A stretch of DNA of 64,000 nt from NCBI GenBank assembly GCA_964580185.1, contig CAZOJQ010000001.1:116112-180111 (forward strand), written 5' to 3'. Origin of the DNA: CAYWWY01 sp964580185 (GTDB lineage: Bacteria; Thermotogota; Thermotogae; MWEM01). The notes below the pieces were generated by a model, which was given only the letters and a program-made list of their open reading frames with translations, was not told where the DNA came from and did not search any database. Positions within the stretch are counted from its first letter, which is position 1. Every line of letters starts with the position of its first letter. Shown one piece after another: positions 34,998 through 43,596 of the stretch. Both the position numbers and the translations under genes were made by a program.

Positions 34998-37814
34998 CTA
35001 TGACGGATCGGCATCTTCGTCCAGTCCGAGAGGGATCACGAAAAAAAAGGTGGTCATCTCTCCTTGATCCGTCGGTTTTAAAAGAAATGAAAGCTTTCCC
35101 CCATGCTCCTCTTCAATAATCTTCCTGGATATCGGCAACCCCAATCCTGTCCCAGAAATCTTTGTTGTAAAGAAAGGTGAAAAGATTTTCTCCGCATAGT
35201 TCTCGGGTATGGGATCTCCATCGTTCGTCACTTCAAACCGAAGTGTAGACAAATCCTTCGTTTCTCGAATCACAATATGCTCTTTACAAGCGTCAATTGC
35301 GTTCTGAAGCAGATTCATGATTACTTGTTTCAGCCGTTTTCGCTCCCCATATATCTGGTCTTCGGAAGGATAATAATCGATTCGTACCCCTTTTCCTTCT
35401 ATCTTGTCTTGATACAATTCCATCACAGAACGCACAAGGTTAGAAAACAGAAATGTCTCGAACTCCATCCTTTGGGACGGACGGCTAAACTCCAGGATTT
35501 CTTGCACAATCCCTTCCAACCGCTTCACTTCTTCCTGAATAATATGTATGTATTTCCGAGATTTTTGCTCATGGTTTTTTTCCACCGCCTGCTCCAATCG
35601 ATGAGTAAACCCCCCGATGACTGAAAGGGGATTACGAATCTCATGAGCTACCCGAGCCGACATTTCTCCCAATGAAGCTAGTTTCTCCTGTTTTTGAATT
35701 TCTTCAACGAGTTTTTTTCTCTGACTCACGTCGTCGATCATGATAATAATTCCTTCGATCCGCTCGAATTCTCCCGTTAACAGAGGCGTAAACTTGATAT
35801 CTAAGTACATTTTTTCCTCTTGAAGCACAAACTCGTACTCATTGAGCAAGATCGTATTCTTCACCTCATAGACTTTATCAGAAACACTCGTGAGATCTTC
35901 CACCATAGGGCCCAGCATATCAAATCCCATTCCAAGGACTTGTTCTTTCCTTCTTTGAAAGAACTTCTCGGCTCTGCGATTCCATTCGCGAATCTTGTTC
36001 TCACGATCCAATACGATAATCCCTACATCAAGGCTTTCTAGGATGCTCTGTGAAAACTCTCGAAGATAGTCCAACAGCGAGGTCTGCCGTTCCAAAGAGA
36101 TAGTCTTTGTCCGGAGTTCTTCATAATTAAGCACATTTTCTATGGCGAGACCCGCATTATCCGATAGGATCTTGAGAACATCCAGCATAGTATTCGAAAT
36201 TTCTTTATGAGAAAACTTATTATCAAGAATCAGTACACCGATGGTATCCAATCGGCCGATCAAGGGAACCAGAACAAATTCCTCCGCCTCCATAACCGAA
36301 GCGACTTCAAGATACTCGTTTCCCCACTCCTGGATGATCTCGGGTATTACCCGGATGATCTTTTTCCGCATAACTACTTTTTCAAAAACTGCATGACTCT
36401 TGTAGGGGAAGCTTCGATCCTGTATTCTTTGGGTAAGGGCTTGTTCCAAATCCATTTCTAGCGCTTGCTCTCGTAAGTATTGAGAAAAATTCCCATATTG
36501 TGTCGGTTGGGAAGAAAAAAATACCTGCTTCTGGTATTCTGCTGCATTTTCCGGCCCAATCCAGTATTTGGCGAGTAACAACTGCGCATCGGGGTCTTTC
36601 AACAAAAGCAAAGCTCGGTCAAAACCCAATCCCTCGTGTGAAGTTACACCCATCAGGAGGATTTTGTATATGTTTCGAATATCATAGCTTTCTCTCATCG
36701 CACGATTGATATAAGTGATGATTTTGAGAAGCTGTACTTGCTCTTCCTGCTGAACCAGCAAATCTTCATTGGCTTCGCTTAGTTTTTTTAGCTTTCCATA
36801 GTCAGCGCGAAGCTGGTTATAATATCGGTTTTTTGAAACGGCAAGAGAAATTTTCGCTCCAATATCTTCCAAAAGGGCTAGATCTACTTCATCGAAGTGC
36901 TTGTAGGGTCGGTAGAGCAACGGGTTCTTTCGGTTGATCAAGATGAATACTCCATAGATTTCGTTCTCGTGAAACAAGGGTACCGCAATAGCAGACTTAA
37001 TGTTTACATCCAGCATATCTAGAGCCGCGCGCGGATCTTTTTTCGCGGAAAAGGACAATAGACTATCCCGATGGGAAAAACACCACCCCACCATCCCGTG
37101 ATCCAAAGGGACAAAGGGTTTAAGGATTTGTTTTGGTTCCAATCCAAACCAATACTTGATCTCCAACGATTCCCCGTTTTGGATCCAAATGGAACCATAG
37201 TCAACATTCAGCATTTCACAGGTCATGTCCAAAGCCTTTTGGTACATCTCTGGAATTTCGTTTGTTTCATTGATCATCTCACTTAGGCGTGTCAAACCCA
37301 TCAGTTTTTTTAGGTTATCCGCCATCAACCGATTGTCAATGGAAATTCGAACAAACCGTCCCAAACTCCGCGCAATAAACTGCAAAGTTTCGAAAACTTC
37401 TTCATATATCTCTTCTTCGTCATAGCCAAAGACAACAGCACCGATTAAGTCTTTTTGGTCCACCATCGGAATGATCAGGAGTTCAGAGGATTCGAAGATA
37501 GACAGTTCAAGGTTCAATTCATCCGAACGGATCTTCAAAGGCTGTCCAACCCGTAACCGATATACATCACGAATCTCTTTTTCAAGGATTTTGTAGGTTT
37601 TTACAGCAGATTTGTCTGGGGAGGAAGAACCCAACAAACGGAAAGCCTTTTTTTCACTTTCGTAGATAAAAAGGGCGCATTCCTGAATATGGGGTATGCT
37701 CACGAGCTCTTCTGCGAGTCGGTTCAACCCTTCGTCCGAATGCAGCATATCGAGATTGAAGATCGTCTGCAAAATCCCGAAACTGCTGTTCCATTCATCT
37801 TTCCCCGCAGCCAT
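34998..37814 (-). CDS. Multi-GAF/PAS sensor histidine kinase
   Basis: A 938-residue soluble kinase. It has GAF-like domains at about 20-165, 185-330 and 375-560, then PAS (about 585-695), a HisKA domain with H724 in VAHEIRNPLSVIGG, and a HATPase domain with NLLQNAIDA (834), NDGD (about 864) and GTGLGL (about 888). No membrane segment is seen, so it senses cytoplasmic signals. Its ATG directly follows the stop of the Mut7-C gene, and GGGAGGG overlaps that stop. The single-domain response regulator encoded next is the probable partner. Confidence 0.93.
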   Translation of the reverse strand: MAAGKDEWNSSFGILQTIFNLDMLHSDEGLNRLAEELVSIPHIQECALFIYESEKKAFRLLGSSSPDKSAVKTYKILEKEIRDVYRLRVGQPLKIRSDELNLELSIFESSELLIIPMVDQKDLIGAVVFGYDEEEIYEEVFETLQFIARSLGRFVRISIDNRLMADNLKKLMGLTRLSEMINETNEIPEMYQKALDMTCEMLNVDYGSIWIQNGESLEIKYWFGLEPKQILKPFVPLDHGMVGWCFSHRDSLLSFSAKKDPRAALDMLDVNIKSAIAVPLFHENEIYGVFILINRKNPLLYRPYKHFDEVDLALLEDIGAKISLAVSKNRYYNQLRADYGKLKKLSEANEDLLVQQEEQVQLLKIITYINRAMRESYDIRNIYKILLMGVTSHEGLGFDRALLLLKDPDAQLLLAKYWIGPENAAEYQKQVFFSSQPTQYGNFSQYLREQALEMDLEQALTQRIQDRSFPYKSHAVFEKVVMRKKIIRVIPEIIQEWGNEYLEVASVMEAEEFVLVPLIGRLDTIGVLILDNKFSHKEISNTMLDVLKILSDNAGLAIENVLNYEELRTKTISLERQTSLLDYLREFSQSILESLDVGIIVLDRENKIREWNRRAEKFFQRRKEQVLGMGFDMLGPMVEDLTSVSDKVYEVKNTILLNEYEFVLQEEKMYLDIKFTPLLTGEFERIEGIIIMIDDVSQRKKLVEEIQKQEKLASLGEMSARVAHEIRNPLSVIGGFTHRLEQAVEKNHEQKSRKYIHIIQEEVKRLEGIVQEILEFSRPSQRMEFETFLFSNLVRSVMELYQDKIEGKGVRIDYYPSEDQIYGERKRLKQVIMNLLQNAIDACKEHIVIRETKDLSTLRFEVTNDGDPIPENYAEKIFSPFFTTKISGTGLGLPISRKIIEEEHGGKLSFLLKPTDQGEMTTFFFVIPLGLDEDADPS

Positions 37815-38324
37815 CTAACCCTCCCTTTCCTGCAAACCGGCCTGAGAATCGGCACGACCGATTTCAATCGACAAATCCCGCATCAACCGTTCCACGTGTG
37901 TACCATACCAAAAAACCTTATGGCATCTTTGGCATCGGGTAAAGAGGGTGTGTGTCTGAAACACAAAACTCGGTACATCTTTTGCAATCTCATTCGGATC
38001 CACAGACACCAATAGCTCATTGCATATCATACATCGGGTACCCACAAGACCCGAATCCATTTGAAGATGAAACCGATCAAAAACGCCTTTCAATTGGGCC
38101 CTCCATAAATCCGATTTAATCAGAAAACTGGTTTTCCCTTTCCGAAGGATCTGTTGATGGACATACCGATCGCGGGTAAGCATCATCCGATCTTCTGCAA
38201 AAAAACAGCTCATTACCGCATCTCTCTCTTCTGAACAGGCGTTCATGACATCAAACCCGAGAAACCTCATTTTTCGGGCCAGTTTCTTCAGCATTCGGTC
38301 TGCAAAAAACCGCAGAAGCACCAC
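37815..38324 (-). CDS. Mut7-C RNase-domain protein with zinc ribbon
   Basis: A 169-residue protein. Residues 5-110 match the Mut7-C PIN-like domain (RFFADRMLKKLARKMRFLG, MLTRDRY), with acidic residues that could bind Mg2+. The C-terminal part has paired cysteines (CMIC, CQRCHKVFWYGTH) forming a zinc ribbon, as usual in this prokaryotic family, which is thought to cut RNA. The start is a GTG next to a second GTG; its exact place is uncertain. It heads the long minus-strand gene run, behind an extended -10 promoter. Confidence 0.85.
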   Translation of the reverse strand: MVLLRFFADRMLKKLARKMRFLGFDVMNACSEERDAVMSCFFAEDRMMLTRDRYVHQQILRKGKTSFLIKSDLWRAQLKGVFDRFHLQMDSGLVGTRCMICNELLVSVDPNEIAKDVPSFVFQTHTLFTRCQRCHKVFWYGTHVERLMRDLSIEIGRADSQAGLQEREG

Positions 38325-38335
38325 CTCTGTTCTGA

Positions 38336-38344
38336 ATTATATCA
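38336..38344 (-). promoter_or_regulatory. Extended -10 promoter upstream of the Mut7-C / kinase run
   Basis: TGATATAAT on the minus strand, an extended -10 element 12 bp before the GTG start; the -35 region is weak. If used, the mRNA would be nearly leaderless or the true start lies slightly downstream. Confidence 0.5.
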
Positions 38345-38503
38345 TATTGTCTGTCTTTTTTTGCAGGGCTATCTCCCTGTAAGCGGGCAATGGAAGGCCT
38401 ACAGGCGCTATCCATCAAGCAAAATAACAAAAAAGTTTCGAATCCAAACCAAACAAGGGGATTTCGAGTTCAACTCGCACATGAAAGGCCGAAACAGGAA
38501 ATA

Positions 38504-38512
38504 TGGTATAAT
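38504..38512 (+). promoter_or_regulatory. Extended -10 promoter of the membrane protein / Hsp70 operon
   Basis: TGGTATAAT, a full extended -10 element 88 bp upstream of the first start codon, without a good -35. It is divergent from the Mut7-C promoter. A GATC-rich palindrome (GGATCGATCC, 38530-38539) lies in the leader. Confidence 0.6.
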
Positions 38513-38599
38513 GCAACCAGATATCGATCGGATCGATCCTGCAATCGTTTTTCTCGCCCATACCCGGTTTGACCAAGCGTAATCCTTCAAGGAGGTCGC

Positions 38600-39631
38600 A
38601 TGAACAAGGATTTAGGAGTTTCTCGTTGGGTACCGGAAAATCTGTTGGATGATGAACCCTCCATCCGTTTGGCACTCAGCCAAAAGGCAAAAACCGAGAT
38701 CCTGGATCATACTCTACCGAAGCTTTTGCGTCAATCTGGCGTAACAGGAGAAAAGCAACAGCTTTCTGCGCTACGGATTCGCCAGCGGATCGAACCCTTA
38801 TTGGAAATGGACTTTCTGTATATTCCTTCTCCTTTTATTCCCTCATGGAGATGGGAGCGAATTGGGCTTTTGGGAGCTTTTGGAGCGCTCCTCGGAGGAT
38901 GGATTGTCCAAAGTTTATTGGGTTTTCTTTTTGCCTTTCCGCAAGCAGGATTTATTCTTGGTGCTCCATTGGGGGCCTTTCTTCTCATTTTTGGGATTGC
39001 TAAGGTATCAACCCGGCCAAAAGTGATAAAAACTGTCAAGGTAATCCTAGGGTCAATGACCGTTGGATTTACCATAGGAGGCATTTTTCGTCTTCTTAGG
39101 GGCAGGTGGTTGGGCAATCGAGGACCGAATCCGTTTCAGTGGTTCGGGTTGGCCATTGTCTCATTGCTTATGATCCTATTAATCCGCTTATTCCAACCAG
39201 AAAAGAAAAAAGATCCTCAGGAACGGAAGCGATCGATTGAAATGCAGACGCAAATGATAAATGGGGTTGTAATGGCGTACCTACAAACCCTGATTTCCGA
39301 AGAATCTTCAAATCCAATGGCAGATCAGCCACCCTTCTCGTGGGCCAATGTAATGCGAGATCCCCTTCACAACATCCATCGGTCAATCGAAACCAATGAT
39401 CCGCAAAAAGCGATGGATTGTTGTTCAGCATTGATTGAACACTTATATACGCAAGGACTGAATCCTCATTTTCCTCCCGATCCTATGCTTTACACCAAAG
39501 AAACCCAGAATCATTTCGATGTCTTCGGAGTGGTGAATGAAGGCGAGCCAATTGAAATGATGCGCATGGCATGGGTGGATCATACAGGAACTGCGCTTAT
39601 CAAAGGGCTTGTTCGGAGGGCCCGCAGATGA
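38600..39631 (+). CDS. Multi-pass membrane protein of unknown function, partner of Hsp70-like gene
   Basis: A 343-residue protein that I do not recognise. Residues 1-80 are soluble and helical. A Gly/Ala-rich hydrophobic pair (about 83-134), a third segment (about 145-165) and a fourth (about 178-198) follow, and then a cytoplasmic-looking C-terminal domain of about 140 residues with NPMADQPPFSWANVMRDPLHNIH. There is no signal peptide. AAGGAGGTCGC precedes the ATG. The stop overlaps the Hsp70-like start by ATGA, so the products are made together and probably form one membrane complex. Confidence 0.75.
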   Translation: MNKDLGVSRWVPENLLDDEPSIRLALSQKAKTEILDHTLPKLLRQSGVTGEKQQLSALRIRQRIEPLLEMDFLYIPSPFIPSWRWERIGLLGAFGALLGGWIVQSLLGFLFAFPQAGFILGAPLGAFLLIFGIAKVSTRPKVIKTVKVILGSMTVGFTIGGIFRLLRGRWLGNRGPNPFQWFGLAIVSLLMILLIRLFQPEKKKDPQERKRSIEMQTQMINGVVMAYLQTLISEESSNPMADQPPFSWANVMRDPLHNIHRSIETNDPQKAMDCCSALIEHLYTQGLNPHFPPDPMLYTKETQNHFDVFGVVNEGEPIEMMRMAWVDHTGTALIKGLVRRARR

Positions 39632-41649
39632 GCTCTCGATCAAGCGGGTTTATTGGAATCGATTTTGGGACAACCAACACCTATATATCCCGCATATCTC
39701 CCGGATTGCGCACGCATCAACCCGAAGAATTAGCCCAAGGAACCCAAAAAGGAGTTCCTACTGCGATTTTGTATTGCCCTCAGTCCGAAGAAACCCTTGC
39801 GTTTGGACAAGACGCCCTGGAAGAATGGGTCAATATGGAAGCCCGCCAAAGAAAGGATTTCCAATTTGCAACCAACTTCAAACCAGAGATTGCTCAAAGC
39901 AATGAAGCAAAAACACAAGCGCGCCTTTTTCTAAAAGCGCTGCGAGATGAAATGCGAAGAAGTGGTTGGTTCGGAAAACCCAACCTGGAGTATGTTGTTG
40001 GATTGCCTGCGAAAAGAAGGGATGTTTGGGGACCAATATACAAACAGATCCTCGAAGACCTTGCCTTCGTTCCTTTTTCACTGATAGACGAACCCCTTGG
40101 AGCACTTTTTTCCCATATATATGCTCGGGATATTTCGCAAGAACAAGCGCTGAGGGGTGTGCTTGTTGTTGATTTCGGAGGAGGGACTTTAGACCTGGCA
40201 TGGATCAAGGATTTCCAGGTTCAGAAAGTATGGGGGAATCCTCTGATCGGGGGTAGGATATTCGACGACCTTCTGTATCGATGGTTTTTGGACCAATCCA
40301 AACCCGAAATCCCAGACAGGATCTCAAAAGACCAAAACGAAGCGTATCTCAGGAATATCTTATTTCCTAGCATTAAAGAACGATACTCCCGATGGATGAA
40401 TCGATCCGCTACCCATCCGTTTCGAGATCGAATATCCGTGGGTGATCAGGATTATGGAAGCTTTATCGGTCCAACAAAAGATGAGTTCTTTCAAGCCCTC
40501 ATCGCGTTCGTCCCCACAGAAGGCTTTCAAAAAACCTGGAAAGGTTGGGAACAGTTACAAAACTCGAACGGTTCGATTGATATCCCACAAACCATTCGCA
40601 ATACTCTTTTCCCCCAGAGTGAGGATTTTCAATCCCTCCGGCAAGAAATCTCCTTAGTGGTCTTAACAGGCGGAAGCAGCCGATGGCCTTTTTTCAGAGA
40701 GCTAATCTCCCAAGAAAAGCTTTTCCCCTTAACACCCACTCTTTGGTCTGCTTCTCCTGAATCCAGCATCAGCCAAGGGCTCGGGTTGGCCATTGCTTCT
40801 CGGGCCCAAGGAATTCGCGTTCGAGAAGAGTGGGACACAGAGGAACCAGAGCTGATCAACCGCGTGATTCCTCAAATGCGTTCCATATATCGCAAAGCCC
40901 TCTGGAGCTATTTCCAGAAAATGCAAATGCACCTTCATCCCCAGTTGGTTCAAGAGTGGGAAGAGTACTATAAAACGGGCGGAAAGATTTCCGATCTGCA
41001 AAAACGATGGGAAAAGCGATACCGGAATACGATCGAGCATGAAAACGAAGCGCTCTTCGAACATTTGCAAAACCGGATTCGCTCGGAATGTACTGTTATG
41101 TTGGAAGAAGAGACAAAGCGATGGTTTGATGCCCTCTCTGTACCCATTCGTTCTTTGCCTTCTATTCAAACGATGGAGTTTGGTCATGTGCTATCCATAG
41201 ATGGAAAGATAACTCAATCCATGTACACGCTCATTTCTTCCCTGATTACTGTGTTAGTAGGAAGCCTGGGAGTATTAGCCGCCTCTTCAGGAGTTGGGTT
41301 TCTTTCTGGCGGTCCGTTGGGCCTCGCGGGCGGATTCTTTAGCGGAGTGGTTCTCAGCTTATTGGTATCATTTGGACTAAAGAAGAACATCTCCGCGAAA
41401 CTGAATGAGATATCCTTTCGACCGTATTTGCTCAGAATTCTCTTTTTCCCCAAAAGCGTAGTGACGAAAAAATTGCAAAAAGCGTTGGAGAAAGAGTTTT
41501 GGATTGCTCACGATCAGGCCATGAAAGGATTTGATGAAGAGTTGGGAGAAATCAAAAAAGAAGTCCGCAGAGTCCTGGTACAAACCCTGAAAGAAGTATA
41601 CTGCAGCATCATTTTCGATTATCTTGAAGTCATTAGCAAGGAATCATGA
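39628..41649 (+). CDS. Hsp70-like ATPase with C-terminal membrane hairpin
   Basis: A 673-residue protein. The N-terminal actin/Hsp70 ATPase fold has the phosphate-1 loop GIDFGTTNTYI (10-20), phosphate-2 VVDFGGGTLDLAW (about 178-190) and an adenosine motif LTGGSSRWPFF (about 345). In place of a substrate-binding domain there is a helical, charged region (about 400-530), a Gly-rich hydrophobic hairpin (about 532-584) and a helical tail. It may use ATP to remodel a protein or membrane together with the upstream membrane protein. The start lies in an ATGA overlap with GGAGGG upstream; the stop overlaps the methyltransferase start. Not a standard DnaK. Confidence 0.83.
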   Translation: MSSRSSGFIGIDFGTTNTYISRISPGLRTHQPEELAQGTQKGVPTAILYCPQSEETLAFGQDALEEWVNMEARQRKDFQFATNFKPEIAQSNEAKTQARLFLKALRDEMRRSGWFGKPNLEYVVGLPAKRRDVWGPIYKQILEDLAFVPFSLIDEPLGALFSHIYARDISQEQALRGVLVVDFGGGTLDLAWIKDFQVQKVWGNPLIGGRIFDDLLYRWFLDQSKPEIPDRISKDQNEAYLRNILFPSIKERYSRWMNRSATHPFRDRISVGDQDYGSFIGPTKDEFFQALIAFVPTEGFQKTWKGWEQLQNSNGSIDIPQTIRNTLFPQSEDFQSLRQEISLVVLTGGSSRWPFFRELISQEKLFPLTPTLWSASPESSISQGLGLAIASRAQGIRVREEWDTEEPELINRVIPQMRSIYRKALWSYFQKMQMHLHPQLVQEWEEYYKTGGKISDLQKRWEKRYRNTIEHENEALFEHLQNRIRSECTVMLEEETKRWFDALSVPIRSLPSIQTMEFGHVLSIDGKITQSMYTLISSLITVLVGSLGVLAASSGVGFLSGGPLGLAGGFFSGVVLSLLVSFGLKKNISAKLNEISFRPYLLRILFFPKSVVTKKLQKALEKEFWIAHDQAMKGFDEELGEIKKEVRRVLVQTLKEVYCSIIFDYLEVISKES

Positions 41650-42419
41650 AGGATTTTTTTGCATTTGCTTCGGAGGAGAAATTGCAGGAAATCCATACCG
41701 TCGATCTTGGAGCTGCTTCCCGCCATACTCATGCCTCTCAGTTGTTGATTTGGTATGCGCACCCCAAACGAACAGATCAAACTTTTGCTGAATTGGGATG
41801 CGGAACGGGGTATGTGTCTTTCGGGCTGAGTTCGCGTTATGGACTTTCGGGTGTGGGTATCGATCAAGAAATCCGATACAGAACCGCCTTTCTTGAAGGG
41901 GCGAACAAGAACGGTCTTTTGGAATCCTTGCAATTTATTCGCGATGATTTAACCACCCTTTCACAAACAATCCCAAAAAACGGATTTGACCTAGTAGTCT
42001 TTAACCCTCCTCATTACGAAGAGGGAAGAGGGAATGGGGCGGATGACCGATTCCGCGCAATCAGCCGAGAAGCCCACAGAGAAGTTTATCATCGGTTTTC
42101 TCGAGCCGTGGAATACCTTTTGCGCCCAAAAGGGAGCTTTTGCTGTGTGATCAATCCAGTGCATTTGATCGAGTGGATGGAAGCTTTGTCTAAAGCTCAT
42201 TTAACGCTTAAAAAAATACGATTCGTGCATGGAGTTCTTCATGGAAAAGCTCAGTTGGTACTGATGCGGGGTATGACCGCTGCAAAAAAAGGGTTCCTTG
42301 ACGTGGAACCCCCTTTAATCTTACAACGCCATATGGCTGGGGGAGGAGGACTTGAACCTCCACTAGCGGAGTCAGAGTCCGCCGTCCTGCCAATTAGACG
42401 ATCCCCCACCAAATTCTGA
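41646..42419 (+). CDS. SAM-dependent methyltransferase, TrmN6/YfiC-like (COG4123)
   Basis: The N-terminal 210 residues form a Rossmann methyltransferase with LGCGTGYVS (SAM site) and the NPPHYEEG catalytic motif of N6-adenine methyltransferases. Relatives modify A37 of tRNA1-Val, so a tRNA substrate is likely. The frame (257 residues) has no stop before it crosses, in antisense, the terminator and body of tRNA-Gln: about 28 residues from position 230 are tRNA complement. The family core ends near LDVEPPLIL, so the tail is probably an accident of missing stops. The ATG overlaps the Hsp70-like stop. Confidence 0.85.
   Translation: MKDFFAFASEEKLQEIHTVDLGAASRHTHASQLLIWYAHPKRTDQTFAELGCGTGYVSFGLSSRYGLSGVGIDQEIRYRTAFLEGANKNGLLESLQFIRDDLTTLSQTIPKNGFDLVVFNPPHYEEGRGNGADDRFRAISREAHREVYHRFSRAVEYLLRPKGSFCCVINPVHLIEWMEALSKAHLTLKKIRFVHGVLHGKAQLVLMRGMTAAKKGFLDVEPPLILQRHMAGGGGLEPPLAESESAVLPIRRSPTKF
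42284..42313 (-). terminator. Terminator of tRNA-Gln
   Basis: On the minus strand GGGTTCC, a 7-nt loop and GGAACCC are followed by seven T. It lies about 20 bp after the tRNA 3' end and inside the 3' part of the methyltransferase gene. Confidence 0.88.
42334..42408 (-). tRNA. tRNA-Gln (anticodon CTG)
   Basis: A 75-nt cloverleaf on the minus strand. The acceptor stem is TGGGGGA / TCCCCCA with discriminator G and encoded CCA; the anticodon stem GCGGA/TCCGC encloses loop CTCTGAC with anticodon CTG; the T arm is GGAGG TTCAAGT CCTCC. The weak first U-A pair is typical of tRNA-Gln. It reads CAG. The gene lies antisense to the end of the methyltransferase frame and has its own consensus promoter and terminator. 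Confidence 0.96.
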
Positions 42420-42427
42420 CGAGCACA

Positions 42428-42456
42428 ATTATACCGAAATCGCGGGCAGTTGTCAA
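42428..42456 (-). promoter_or_regulatory. Consensus promoter of tRNA-Gln
   Basis: On the minus strand TTGACA (42456-42451) and TATAAT (42433-42428) are exactly 17 bp apart, a perfect sigma-70-type promoter. Transcription should begin around 42421, 13 bp before the tRNA. Confidence 0.93.
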
Positions 42457-42532
42457 GTCTTTGAGAAATGAACGTGATTTCAAACCCAAGAGCGCGAGTT
42501 TCTCTTTTCCTCTCCTCTTTCCAATTGCTAAT

Positions 42533-42561
42533 TTGGAAAAACGGCAATCCTATGGTATAAT
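42533..42561 (+). promoter_or_regulatory. Promoter of rpsF-ssb-rpsR
   Basis: TTGGAA (42533-42538), a 17-bp spacer and TATAAT (42556-42561), which is also preceded by TGG as an extended -10. It drives a leader of about 55 nt before the rpsF GTG. Confidence 0.85.
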
Positions 42562-42620
42562 ACCGCGCAATCCTGTTTCACCGAGTCAAGGTGAGACCAT
42601 AGACCGTAGGAGGTGTACGT

Positions 42621-43076
42621 GTGAGGTTGTATGAATTGATTTTTATCGTGGATCCTCGATTACCGGAGGAGTCACGGGAGGCAGTGGTAGAAAAGACCAA
42701 AGAGACAATCGAACAAAAAGCAGGAGGTTCTTTACTACAGGTCGATCGTTGGGGCATACGCAAATTGGCGTATAAACTTCCCAAAACCAAATTGGCCGAA
42801 GGAGACTACACGGTCATTTTGTACCGTGCAGACGGGACACGACTCACAGAAGTCGAGAGTTTTTTTTCTGTAACTCCTGAAGTGGTTCGCTGGCAGACGG
42901 TTCGAAGAGAAGACCTCGAAAAGAAGGCGCGAAAACAAGTGCAAATGGATCCGACTCCTGAAGAAGTTCAAGAAGAAGAGGAAACCCCGAACTCAGCTCA
43001 AGAACCGGTTGAATACAAACAAGAACCGGTTGAAGAGTTCGAACCGGAGTTTGGTGTTGAAGAGAAAGGCCAGTAG
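42621..43076 (+). CDS. rpsF: Ribosomal protein bS6
   Basis: Residues 1-100 are the S6 fold (RLYELIFIVDPRLPEE, WGIRKLAYKLPKTKLAEGDYTVI), which binds bS18 on the 30S platform. The 151-residue length exceeds the usual 95-135 because of an acidic tail of about 45 residues rich in Glu and Pro, with the repeated EPVE motif. The start is GTG with TAGGAGGTG upstream. It is the first gene of the common rpsF-ssb-rpsR operon, with 2 bp before ssb. Confidence 0.96.
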   Translation: MRLYELIFIVDPRLPEESREAVVEKTKETIEQKAGGSLLQVDRWGIRKLAYKLPKTKLAEGDYTVILYRADGTRLTEVESFFSVTPEVVRWQTVRREDLEKKARKQVQMDPTPEEVQEEEETPNSAQEPVEYKQEPVEEFEPEFGVEEKGQ

Positions 43077-43078
43077 CG

Positions 43079-43564
43079 ATGTCTCAAGGATACAATCGCG
43101 TAATTCTTGTAGGACGATTGACTCGAGATCCCGAGCTTAAATATTCGACGGCCCAAGTGCCTTTTGTTAACTTTACCATTGCGGTGAATCGTCAACCATC
43201 ACGGAATCAACCTGAGCCTGAAGCGGATTTTCCCCGGATCGTTGCTTTTGGAAAAACCGCGGAGTTTATTGCGAATTATCTTTCTAAAGGGCGGTTGATC
43301 CTTGTAGAAGGAAGACTTCAGACCCAAAAATATACAGCCCAAGATGGAACCACACGATTTACAACGGATGTCATTGCAAATAGTGTACAATTTATGGAAG
43401 CAAAAGGCGGTTCCCGAAATGAACCCGATGACTACACCCGCTCGAATGAGATGGGTGAATCAGATTATGGAGAAAACCTATCTCGGGCAAACGGGCCATC
43501 GGAAGACTTGATTCAAGGGCCCACAACCGCGAATGATCAAGACAATGATGACATCCCTTTTTAA
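43079..43564 (+). CDS. ssb: Single-stranded DNA-binding protein
   Basis: A 161-residue protein with an N-terminal OB fold (YNRVILVGRLTRDPELKY, FPRIVAFGKTAEFIANYL, about 1-105), a flexible Asn/Glu-rich linker and the C-terminal tip DNDDIPF, which recruits replication and repair proteins. It binds single-stranded DNA as a tetramer. It lies between the two ribosomal protein genes, as in most bacteria. Confidence 0.97.
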   Translation: MSQGYNRVILVGRLTRDPELKYSTAQVPFVNFTIAVNRQPSRNQPEPEADFPRIVAFGKTAEFIANYLSKGRLILVEGRLQTQKYTAQDGTTRFTTDVIANSVQFMEAKGGSRNEPDDYTRSNEMGESDYGENLSRANGPSEDLIQGPTTANDQDNDDIPF

Positions 43565-43596
43565 CCACCCGACTGAAAGAATAAGGAGGATATAGA

